Source: Pseudomonas sp. LS1212 (lineage in GTDB: Bacteria; Pseudomonadota; Gammaproteobacteria; Pseudomonadales; Pseudomonadaceae). From it: 64,000 nt of DNA. The position numbers and the translations under genes were made by a program. Of the stretch, positions 8,312 to 15,551 are shown piece after piece. How positions within the stretch are numbered: position 1 is the first letter of the stretch; every line of letters starts with the position of its first letter. The DNA lies in the NCBI RefSeq assembly GCF_024741815.1, contig NZ_CP102951.1, forward strand, positions 1,813,001 through 1,877,000, written 5' to 3'. Under the pieces are notes generated by a model. The model had not been told where the DNA came from. It did not search any database and worked only from the letters and a program-made list of their open reading frames with translations.

Positions 8312-9166
8312 TCACTTCAATCGGTTGGACAGGAATTGCTGCAGGCGCTCACTGCGCGGCTGGTCGAGTATCTCGGCGCTGCCCTGTTCCTCGACCCGCC
8401 CCTGGTGCAGAAACAACACCTGGCTCGAAACCTGCCGGGCAAAACCCATTTCGTGGGTGACCATGACCATGGTACGACCTTCCTCGGCCAGCGTCTGTAT
8501 GACTTTGAGCACTTCGCCGACCAGCTCGGGGTCGAGCGCCGAGGTCGGTTCGTCGAACAGGATGATCTCCGGCTCCATGGCCAGGGCCCGGGCTATGGCG
8601 ACGCGCTGCTGCTGCCCGCCCGAGAGGAATGCCGGGTATTGGTCGGCCACCCGGCCCGGCAGGCCGACCTTGTCCAGATAGGTGCGGGCGCGCGCCTCGG
8701 CCTCCTGCGCGCTGACGCCGAGCACGCGGCGCGGAGCCATGCAGATGTTCTCGAGGACGGTCATGTGGCTCCACAGGTTGAAATGCTGGAAGACCATCGA
8801 CAGACGCGTGCGCAGGTTCTGCAGCTGCGCCGGGTGAGGGGCGCGGGCGCCGCCTTTGCCCGGGCGCATTTCGATGGTCTGGCCATCGAGGGTGATGCTG
8901 CCGGCGTCGGGTTGTTCGAGGAAGTTGATGCAGCGCAGCATGGTGCTTTTGCCGGAGCCGCTGGCGCCGATCATGCTGATCACATCGCCGGCTCTGGCGT
9001 TCAGCGAAACGCCCTTGAGCACCTCATGTTCGCCATAGCGTTTATGCAGGTCCTGGACCTTGAGCTTGACGGCCGCGCTGTCGGCAACGGCACTGTTGCG
9101 TGCGCCCGGGCGTGAATGGGTTGGTGCGTCCTGGTGAGACGACAAGGCCTGTGCGGACTGTTTCAT
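8312..9166 (-). CDS. Polar amino acid ABC importer, ATPase
   Basis: This 284-residue HisP/ArtP-type ATPase shows Walker A GASGSGKST near residue 70, the Q loop in VFQHFNLW, signature LSGGQQQRVAIARALA, Walker B IILFDEPTSALDPE and the switch His in VTHEMGFA. A roughly 30-residue Ser/Ala/Pro-rich N-terminal extension precedes the domain. It is 3 bp from the permease upstream in the operon and should drive uptake of a basic or neutral polar amino acid such as arginine, ornithine or citrulline. Confidence 0.9.
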   Translation of the reverse strand: MKQSAQALSSHQDAPTHSRPGARNSAVADSAAVKLKVQDLHKRYGEHEVLKGVSLNARAGDVISMIGASGSGKSTMLRCINFLEQPDAGSITLDGQTIEMRPGKGGARAPHPAQLQNLRTRLSMVFQHFNLWSHMTVLENICMAPRRVLGVSAQEAEARARTYLDKVGLPGRVADQYPAFLSGGQQQRVAIARALAMEPEIILFDEPTSALDPELVGEVLKVIQTLAEEGRTMVMVTHEMGFARQVSSQVLFLHQGRVEEQGSAEILDQPRSERLQQFLSNRLK

Positions 9167-9169
9167 GGG

Positions 9170-9883
9170 TTAGCCTCGGGTAGGAGCAAGAAAGGTCATC
9201 CAGCGGCGCTCGGCCAGGCGGAACGCGCCGACCAGGGCGAATGACAAGAGCATGTACAGCAGCGCAGCGATACCGAACGACTGGAACGTCAGGAAAGTCG
9301 CGGCATTGGCGTCACGGGCCACCTTGAGGATGTCGCCGATGGTCGCGGTAAAGGCCAGCGACGTGGCGTGCAGCATCAAGATCGCTTCATTGCTGTAGGC
9401 CGGCAACGAGCGACGCAACGCCGCCGGTATCACCACGAACAGGTTCAGGCGCCAGCCGTACAAGCCATAGGCCCTTGCCGCTTCGATTTCGCCATGGGGA
9501 ATGTTGCGGATGGCCCCGGCGAATATTTCCACGGTGTAGGCACAGGTATTGAGCACGAAGGCGAGCAAGGTGCAGTTCAGCGCGTTGCGGAAAAACTGGT
9601 CGAGCAGGGCGTTGTCACGGACCACTTCCAGGCCATAGAGCCCGGTGTAGCAAATCAGCAGCTGGATATACAGCGGCGTGCCGCGAAACAGGTAGGTGTA
9701 GAACTCCACCGGCCAGCGCACCCAGAAATGCTCGGAAACCCGGGCAACGGCCAACGGGATGGAAATGAAGAAGCCGAACACCATCGAGACAATGAACAGC
9801 CAGAGCGTCATGGCCACGCCCGACAGGCCGTTGCCATCGCTCCAGATAAACGCATGGCCGTATTGCTGCAGTAGTTCAATCAT
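9170..9883 (-). CDS. Amino acid ABC importer, permease (HisM-type)
   Basis: This 237-residue inner-membrane permease has five predicted membrane helices and the EAA loop GEIEAARAYGLYGWRLNLFVVIPAALR near residue 145, which contacts the ATPase. It overlaps the HisQ-type permease by 4 bp, so the two are translationally coupled and form the heterodimeric channel. Confidence 0.88.
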   Translation of the reverse strand: MIELLQQYGHAFIWSDGNGLSGVAMTLWLFIVSMVFGFFISIPLAVARVSEHFWVRWPVEFYTYLFRGTPLYIQLLICYTGLYGLEVVRDNALLDQFFRNALNCTLLAFVLNTCAYTVEIFAGAIRNIPHGEIEAARAYGLYGWRLNLFVVIPAALRRSLPAYSNEAILMLHATSLAFTATIGDILKVARDANAATFLTFQSFGIAALLYMLLSFALVGAFRLAERRWMTFLAPTRG

Positions 9884-10605
9884 CGCGCCAGCCCCTTGAT
9901 GCCGATGTTGTAGCGTCGCTCCAGGCGTTTGAAGACCTGGTTGGAGAGGGTGGTGATCACCAGGTACACCAGCGCCGCCAGGATCAGGAAATACAGGGTG
10001 TTGTTGGTGGTCTTGCCAGCGTTCTGCGCGGCCTTGACCAGGTCCGACAGGCCAATGATCGAGACCAGTGCGGTGGACTTGAGCAACACCAGCCAGTTAT
10101 TGCCCAGGCCCGGCAGGGCAAAACGCATCAGTTGCGGGAACAACACCAGGCGAAAGCGCTGGGCCTTGCTCAGCCCGTAGGCGGTGGCGGCTTCCAGTTG
10201 CCCGGCTGGCACGCTCAGAATCGCCCCGCGAAAGTTTTCGGTGAAGTAGGCGCCGTAGATGAAGCCCAGGGTCATGACCCCGGCATTGAAGGGGTCGATT
10301 TCCAGATAATCCCAGCCCATCAGCTCGGTCAGGTCGTTGAGCCACAATTGCAGGCTGTAGAAAATCAGCAGGATCAGCACCAGGTCCGGCACGCTGCGGA
10401 TCAGCGTGGTGTACATCGTCGCCGGCACGCGCAACACACGCACCTTGGACAGCTTGCCGGTGGCGCCGAGCAGGCCCAGCGCCAGGCTCAGCAGCAGTGA
10501 CAGCATGGCAAGCTTGAGGGTCATCCAGGTACCTTGGGCCAGCAAGGGGCCAAAGCCCTGCAGGCTCAAGGCCTGCAGGCCCATCGAGTCGAGGAGTTCA
10601 TTCAC
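9880..10605 (-). CDS. Amino acid ABC importer, permease (HisQ-type)
   Basis: This permease of about 241 residues has several membrane helices and the EAA motif AGQLEAATAYGLSKAQRFRLVLFP near residue 145. The start is probably the GTG complement of 10603-10605 (V-NELLDSMG), which gives the usual length; a longer reading from 10644 is possible but adds a non-conserved leader. It overlaps the partner permease and follows the binding-protein gene. Confidence 0.85.
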   Translation of the reverse strand: MNELLDSMGLQALSLQGFGPLLAQGTWMTLKLAMLSLLLSLALGLLGATGKLSKVRVLRVPATMYTTLIRSVPDLVLILLIFYSLQLWLNDLTELMGWDYLEIDPFNAGVMTLGFIYGAYFTENFRGAILSVPAGQLEAATAYGLSKAQRFRLVLFPQLMRFALPGLGNNWLVLLKSTALVSIIGLSDLVKAAQNAGKTTNNTLYFLILAALVYLVITTLSNQVFKRLERRYNIGIKGLAR

Positions 10606-10677
10606 GGGAAGAGTCTCTGTAAGGCGGGAGACGAAGACCAACACTGACCCGGTGGCACCGGGTCAGTGGCCGGTGAT

Positions 10678-11457
10678 TCACTCGTTGTAGATGTCCAGCT
10701 CGCCGACGTATTTCTTCTGGATCGCGGCGAAGGTACCGTCGGCATGCACGGCGGCGATGCCTTTGTTGATCAGTGCCTTGAGCTCGGTGTCGTTCTTGCG
10801 CAGGCCCATGGCGATGTCCAGGGGCAGGGTCGGGTCCTTGATCGCCGGGCCGCTCTTGAAGTCGGCGCCTTCTGGCTTGGACAGGAAGTTCAGTTCGGCT
10901 TCGAGCTTGTCGGTCAGGGTCGCATCCAGGCGTCCGTTGATCAGGTCGGCGTAATTCTGGTCCTGGGCCTGATAGGCCATGACTTGAACCCCGAGCGGGG
11001 TCAGCTTGGCGCGGGCGTAGGCCTCTTGCAGCGAGCCCTGCAATACACCGATCCGCTTACCCTTGAGCGATTCGGGGGTATCGCCGAAGCCGGCATTCTT
11101 GCGGGTGATGACTGAAGTCGGGCTGAGGAACAACCGGTCGGAGAAGTCGATCTGTTTCTGCCGCGCGGGAGTGACGGCCATGGATGACATGATCGCGTCG
11201 AACTTGCGTGCGCGCAGGGCCGGGATCATGCCGTCGAATTCGTTGTGCACCCACACGCATTTGACCTCGAGCTTGGCGCAGATCGCGTTGCCGAGCTCAA
11301 TATCGAAGCCTTGCAGGCTGCCATCGGCGGCAACGGATTCAAAAGGGGGGTAGTCGGGGAAGACGCCAAAGCGGATTTCTTTCCATTCCTGGGCCTGCGC
11401 CACGCTGGCGCACAGTGGCAGGACAAGCGCAGCGAGGAGCTTTTGCAGTGAGGTCAT
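10678..11457 (-). CDS. Periplasmic amino acid-binding protein of the ABC importer
   Basis: This 259-residue SBP_bac_3 protein begins with a Sec signal peptide ending ASVAQA near residue 22, followed by the family pattern IRFGVFPDYPPFES, DGSLQGFDIELGNAICAK and FDGMIPALRARKFDAIMSSM. It resembles ArgT/HisJ and the opine-binding proteins. Next to ornithine cyclodeaminase and a CtlX-like hydrolase, the ligand is plausibly citrulline, arginine or ornithine. It begins the transporter part of the operon, downstream of a 259-bp gap. Confidence 0.88.
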   Translation of the reverse strand: MTSLQKLLAALVLPLCASVAQAQEWKEIRFGVFPDYPPFESVAADGSLQGFDIELGNAICAKLEVKCVWVHNEFDGMIPALRARKFDAIMSSMAVTPARQKQIDFSDRLFLSPTSVITRKNAGFGDTPESLKGKRIGVLQGSLQEAYARAKLTPLGVQVMAYQAQDQNYADLINGRLDATLTDKLEAELNFLSKPEGADFKSGPAIKDPTLPLDIAMGLRKNDTELKALINKGIAAVHADGTFAAIQKKYVGELDIYNE

Positions 11458-11716
11458 TTTCAGAATCCCTGTGTGTTGTAGTTGGATTAGGGCAGTAGAA
11501 AGTTGTCTGGCCTTGGCTTGGTCGTTTGATGACTCTTCGGTCGGGCCAAGAATGCGTGAAGCCTGGGTTTTTTTTGTGTCGTTAAACCTTTGTGAGCTGC
11601 GGAAATCGGCTGTTAAAACTTTTGTTACAGCTGAATCGGCTGTGGCATCGCCTGTTTAGGCTTTGTGGCAGCGTTTTTCTCACCTGCCGCGTTCAGAACG
11701 CGGCAGGCAAGAGGGC
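11458..11716. other. Gap between binding protein and ornithine cyclodeaminase, probable internal promoter
   Basis: No gene is seen. The gap contains a perfect 11-bp hairpin, CCTGCCGCGTT at 11683-11693 against AACGCGGCAGG at 11697-11707, just after the cyclodeaminase stop. AT-rich sequence then carries two GAATCGGCTGT/AAATCGGCTGT repeats around 11605-11645, which may be regulator (for example Lrp) sites for the transporter genes. Confidence 0.5.
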
Positions 11717-12763
11717 TCAGGCGCGCTTCTTTTGTGGCGCCGCCACCTGTGGCTGCAGGCGGGCGAACAGGTCCTTGGGGTTTTGCAGATCAGGCACCAG
11801 TTCGATCTCGCTGCCGATGTCCAGGGCCCGAGCCACGTCGAGCACGTAGCGCAGCGCGGAATAGTCTTCCAGGGCAAAACCGACCGAGTCGAACAGGGTG
11901 ACGTCCTGATCGCTCTCGCGAGCGGCGACTTCGCCGTTGACCACGCGCCAGAACTCGGTGACAGGCGAGTCCGCCGGCATCTGCTGGATCTCGCCTTCGA
12001 TGCGGCTTTGCGGTTCGTACTCGACGAACACCCGGGCACTGTCGACGATGTCGCGGTGCAGTTCGGTCTTGCCCGGGCAGTCGCCGCCGACGGCATTCAG
12101 ATGCATGCCGGGCTCGATCATGTCGGCGGTCAGGATGGTGGCGTAAGCCTTGTCGGCGGTCACGGTGGTGACGATATCGGCACCGCGCACGGCCTCGACG
12201 ACCGAATCGGCGATAACGACCTTGATCGCCGGGAAGAGGGCAAGGTTATCGGCCAGTTTGCGCGTGGCCTGCGGGTCGATGTCGTACAGGCGAATCTCGT
12301 TGATGCCCAGCAGGGTATGGAAGGCCAGCGCCTGGAACTCGCTCTGCGAGCCATTGCCGATCAGCGCCATGCTGCGCGAGTTGGCGCGGGCCATGTAGCG
12401 CGCGGCCAGGGCCGAGGTGGCGGCGGTGCGAATCGCCGTGGTCAGGGTCATTTCGCTGAGCAGCACAGGTTTGCCGGTGTCGACGTCACCCAGCGCACCA
12501 AAGGCCATGACCGTGAGCATGCCGCTTTGGGTGTTTTTCGGGTGGCCGTTGACGTACTTGAACGCGTAGAGCGAAGCGTCGGAAACCGGCATCAGCTCGA
12601 TCACGCCCTCGGGCGAGTGGTTGGCCAGCCGCGCGCATTTTTCGAAATCCTGCCAGCGCAGGTAATCCTCACGAATGTATTCGGCCATTTCAGACAGGCA
12701 CTGGAGCAGGCCTTTGCGGGCGACCAGGTGGCTCAAGTCGTTGACGTCGATATAACGGGTCAT
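11717..12763 (-). CDS. Ornithine cyclodeaminase
   Basis: The family converts L-ornithine directly to L-proline and ammonia with bound NAD. The 348-residue protein shows the mu-crystallin/OCD fold: substrate-site FKYVNGHP near residue 68, a Rossmann loop ALIGNGSQSEFQ near residue 133, and VGGDCPGKTEL near residue 225, which holds the catalytic aspartate region. It lies 43 bp after the CtlX-like gene, giving a citrulline to ornithine to proline route. An alanine dehydrogenase or lysine cyclodeaminase role is less likely given the neighbours. Confidence 0.88.
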   Translation of the reverse strand: MTRYIDVNDLSHLVARKGLLQCLSEMAEYIREDYLRWQDFEKCARLANHSPEGVIELMPVSDASLYAFKYVNGHPKNTQSGMLTVMAFGALGDVDTGKPVLLSEMTLTTAIRTAATSALAARYMARANSRSMALIGNGSQSEFQALAFHTLLGINEIRLYDIDPQATRKLADNLALFPAIKVVIADSVVEAVRGADIVTTVTADKAYATILTADMIEPGMHLNAVGGDCPGKTELHRDIVDSARVFVEYEPQSRIEGEIQQMPADSPVTEFWRVVNGEVAARESDQDVTLFDSVGFALEDYSALRYVLDVARALDIGSEIELVPDLQNPKDLFARLQPQVAAPQKKRA

Positions 12764-12805
12764 GCTGATTTCCTTCTTTGAGCTTTTTTTTTTGAGAGGG
12801 GGGGA

Positions 12806-13723
12806 TCAGTTGCGCGTCGGCAGATGGACTTCGGCGAGCATGCAGCGGGCGCTGCCGCCGCCGATGCGTTCGATATGGTCGATGTTCACCACCACCGGCC
12901 GGGTGTGACGTTCCACATGCTGGCGCTGGGCCGGCAGCAACGACTGCCAGGCACTGCGCGACATCACCAGCAGGGGCTGGCCGTCCTTGTCGTGCACTTC
13001 GAGCATGTTGCCGGCGAAGGCTTCGAGCTGGTCGTAGTCGAGCGCCAGGATGTCCTTGCCGGTGTCGTGCAGGGAGCGTTGCAGCGCCTGGCGCTCGGCT
13101 TCTTCAGGCAGTGCCTGCAGGCAGACCACGGAAAGCTCGCGACCGACGCTCATCATCACGTTGCTGTGGTAGATCGGCGCCTGATGGCGATCGACCGCGT
13201 GGAAGGCACAGATGCGGTAGTCCAGCCGCTCGGCGAACTGACGCAGGGCATCGACGTGGGTGCGACCGGAATGGCAGGCGTAGCTGATCCGGTTTTCCCG
13301 GTCCAGGACCATGCTGCCGGTGCCCTCCAGGAAGATGTTTTGCTGCTCCAGGGTGCTCAGATCGATGGTGGTGCGGATGGCGAAACGCTGTTCGAGTACC
13401 TGCAGCACACCCTTGTTGCGCTCCAGGCGACGGTTCTGGCCTTCCATGGGGTAGAGCACCAGGCTGCCGTCGGCATGGCTGCTCCACCAGTTGTTGGGGA
13501 AGATCGAGTCCGGGGTATGTGGTGCTGGCGTGTCCTGCACAACCAACACTTCAACGCCATTCTCGCGCAGGGTCTGGACATAGCCGTCGAACTCTTCCAG
13601 CGCTTTTTGCTGCGCCCGTTCAGGGTCCAGCAATGGCTGTTGGAAGCGATTGTTGACGGCGGTATCCGGGTTGAAGGCGAACCGCGTGGGGCGGATCATC
13701 AGGACGGTATTTGTTGTTTGCAT
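12806..13723 (-). CDS. ctlX: CtlX-like citrulline ureidase / arginine deiminase-superfamily hydrolase
   Basis: This 305-residue guanidino-modifying-enzyme-fold protein has PNNWWSSH near residue 77, a Glu in FLEGTGSMV, the catalytic His in YHSNVMMSVG near residue 189 and the nucleophilic Cys in GGGSARCMLAEV near the C-terminus. The CtlX family hydrolyses citrulline to ornithine, ammonia and CO2. Directly followed by ornithine cyclodeaminase, it most likely supplies ornithine. Dimethylarginine hydrolase or arginine deiminase activity cannot be excluded from sequence alone. Confidence 0.82.
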   Translation of the reverse strand: MQTTNTVLMIRPTRFAFNPDTAVNNRFQQPLLDPERAQQKALEEFDGYVQTLRENGVEVLVVQDTPAPHTPDSIFPNNWWSSHADGSLVLYPMEGQNRRLERNKGVLQVLEQRFAIRTTIDLSTLEQQNIFLEGTGSMVLDRENRISYACHSGRTHVDALRQFAERLDYRICAFHAVDRHQAPIYHSNVMMSVGRELSVVCLQALPEEAERQALQRSLHDTGKDILALDYDQLEAFAGNMLEVHDKDGQPLLVMSRSAWQSLLPAQRQHVERHTRPVVVNIDHIERIGGGSARCMLAEVHLPTRN

Positions 13724-13989
13724 TTGGCACGCATCCAGGGCTTGGCAATGTGCTCATTTTCCGCTGGATGACGCCGGGGTTCCGGCTGAACTGGGTAGGG
13801 TATTCAGCCGGGAAAGCTGAAAAGTGGGGTGTGGCAGCCGAAACGGCTGTGGTGGGAGGGGCGGGCGGTGTTCCGCTATCTCGTTCCCACGCGCCGCAAA
13901 GGAATGCAGTGGCAGACCCTCCGCGTCGAGACGCAGAGCGTCAGGAGAGGCATTCCCACGCGGGAACGAGAAAATGCTCGATTTGCCGC
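13724..13989. repeat. Promoter region with an inverted pair of the TCGTTCCCACGC repeat
   Basis: No gene is supported. Upstream of ctlX are several palindromic short motifs, for example CAGCCG AAA CGGCTG near 13830. At 13881-13970, TCGTTCCCACGC and CGCGGGAACGA flank a roughly 60-bp centre, forming a REP-like inverted pair. Related half-elements occur near 37920, 39570, 45260 and 51925. Confidence 0.6.
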
Positions 13990-14439
13990 TCATACAAAAA
14001 GCGGCTGCCCTGAAATACCTGATGCAAATCGGCCCTGAGTGCTTACGCTTTCGTCGTCAGTCTCGATCGCCTGGTTGAGATATTTGGCCCGATCCGGCGT
14101 AAAGGTCACTACCATCCCGGTGCGGCTGCAGGTCAGGGTGTATTCCTGGCTGGGATCGATCAGCAAGTCTTCGCCCCGCAAACCCTGCCATTGGGCCAGG
14201 TAGTTCAGTGCACCGTATTTCTCCAGCTTCTTCAGCTGGCGGTCCACGCCGCCTTTCCAGCCGAGTACCGGGAGTTCGCCAGCTTGGCAGCGTTCGGCGA
14301 TGTCGGGGGATTTGAGGGCGCGCTCGCGGCCCAGTTCCCAGCAGCGGATCAGGCCTTTGTCGGTGCCTTGCCAGGTTTCGAACCAGCCGAGGCTGGGGCG
14401 GATGGGGGTCGTGATCGAACGATGGACAATCATTGTCAT
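13990..14439 (-). CDS. Conserved-looking hypothetical protein
   Basis: This 149-residue soluble protein has no signal peptide. It contains LGWFETWQGTDKGLIRCWELGRE and LLIDPSQEYTLTCSRTGMVVTFTPDRAKYL, which give an ordinary globular composition. No family is recognised. It is flanked by a TCGTTCCCACGC repeat on one side and a REP element on the other, so it stands alone. Confidence 0.6.
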   Translation of the reverse strand: MTMIVHRSITTPIRPSLGWFETWQGTDKGLIRCWELGRERALKSPDIAERCQAGELPVLGWKGGVDRQLKKLEKYGALNYLAQWQGLRGEDLLIDPSQEYTLTCSRTGMVVTFTPDRAKYLNQAIETDDESVSTQGRFASGISGQPLFV

Positions 14440-14570
14440 TGGATCTCCTTGGGTGTCTCGGGATGGATGGCAATATGCTACTAATTGGCCGCAGCTGCAT
14501 CCTTGAGGGAAAACCTTAGGTTACATTTGGACAGATCGCCATTCTGATGGTGGGGCTGCTGTGCAGCCCA

Positions 14571-14594
14571 ATCGCGGGCAAGCCCGCTCCCACA
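14571..14594. repeat. Pseudomonas REP element (single)
   Basis: ATCGCGGGCAAGCCCGCTCC followed by CACA is the standard short REP palindrome of the putida/fluorescens groups. The same motif is found as inverted pairs at 23974-24051 and 24649-24712. Confidence 0.85.
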
Positions 14595-14643
14595 AGCTTC
14601 GCGCGTAACATGCAGGCGCGGCGGGGGCGCTTAGCCTTCCCGG

Positions 14644-14949
14644 TCATACGCTCAAAAACACCTCATACAACGCAACGTTCTCCTCTTTCTCCAGAAGAAA
14701 CCCATCGTCCTCGGCATAGTATTTGGCCTTTTCCGGATGCTCGCCGGCAAAGCGCCGCACAGCCTCGATCGAATCCCAGACGGTTATCAACAGGAAATGG
14801 GTCTGCGCCCCCTCGTCGCGGCGGGTGAAGTACACCTTCAACAGCCCGTCGACCGAGCCGTAGTCAGGCGCAGCTCGCACTTTCATGAACTGTTCGTACT
14901 GCTCGGCATCCTCGCTTTTCGTTCTTCCGTGCCAGAGTCGGACAATCAT
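14644..14949 (-). CDS. Antibiotic biosynthesis monooxygenase-like (ABM) small protein
   Basis: This 101-residue dimeric alpha/beta-barrel-type protein begins MIVRLWHGRTK at the ATG complement of 14947-14949, with GAGG 7 bases upstream. A longer upstream reading has no ribosome site. Typical marks are the GLLKVYFTRRDEGAQTHFLLITVWDS strand pattern and EHPEKAKYYAED. Members are often monooxygenases or heme/quinone-related proteins; the substrate is unknown. Confidence 0.65.
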   Translation of the reverse strand: MIVRLWHGRTKSEDAEQYEQFMKVRAAPDYGSVDGLLKVYFTRRDEGAQTHFLLITVWDSIEAVRRFAGEHPEKAKYYAEDDGFLLEKEENVALYEVFLSV

Positions 14950-14980
14950 CTTGCACCTCGCTTCAAGGCGTTGCCTGTCG

Positions 14981-15286
14981 TTACACCAGGGCCTTGTCTT
15001 GTCGGCAATCGAGCACCAGGCACGCTCCGTCCAGTTCACTGCTGGCTACCTTCAGGCTGAACCCATGAAGGCTGACAATCGCCGCGACTATCGACAAACC
15101 CAGGCCGAAACCGCTGTGCTGTTGTCCATTTTCAGCCCGATAGAAGCGTTTGAACACTGCTTCGCATTCGGCCTCGGGGATGCCGGGGCCGCTGTCATGG
15201 ACTTCGATGCGGGTGCTGCCTTGCTGGTTGCTGGCGCGCAGGATCACCCGGCCACCGGGCGGGGTGAACTTGATGGCATTGCCCCG
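14981..15286 (-). pseudogene. Sensor histidine kinase remnant (ATPase domain only)
   Basis: The minus strand encodes the end of a HATPase_c domain: NAIKFTPPGG (N box), VHDSGPGIP (G1 box), FKRFYRAENG (F box) and GFGLGLSIVAAIV (G2 box), then a stop. The sensor, HAMP and dimerisation parts and any response regulator are missing. Homology stops near 15286, where the opposite strand becomes an esterase fragment, so this looks like a deletion scar. It is not expected to be functional. Confidence 0.8.
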
Positions 15287-15497
15287 GCGTATGTTGCCCT
15301 GGCGGGGTTCGACCCGTTGCTCAATGAGGGTCGCGCCTATGCGCAACGCTTGCAGGCCCATGGCGTGGGCCTGCATGTCGCGTATACGAAGGCCTGGTGC
15401 ATGACTTTCTGCGCATGTCGATGGTGACAGGTGAGATCGACGCCATTTATGACGAGTTGGCGGGTGCATTGCGCGTGGCAATGCACCCGTCGGCGTG
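15276..15497 (+). pseudogene. Alpha/beta-hydrolase (esterase) C-terminal remnant, frameshifted
   Basis: The plus strand reads PAYVALAGFDPLLNEGRAYAQR, the typical Asp-containing strand of hormone-sensitive-lipase-type esterases. After a one-base loss near 15385 it continues in the next frame as YEGLVHDFLRMSM, which holds the catalytic His region, to a stop at 15497. The Ser nucleophile and oxyanion-hole parts are missing. The 5' limit coincides with the histidine kinase break, so two unrelated genes were joined tail to tail by a deletion. Confidence 0.75.
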
Positions 15498-15551
15498 AAC
15501 CGGAAGTTTTAGCATCGAGGCTGCCCGGGCGGCCTCGATCACGTCTGTTTC

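Noticed and set aside
8234..9115. 293-codon plus-strand frame opposite the ABC ATPase
   Set aside because: The minus strand has all the Walker and signature motifs, so this is antisense only.
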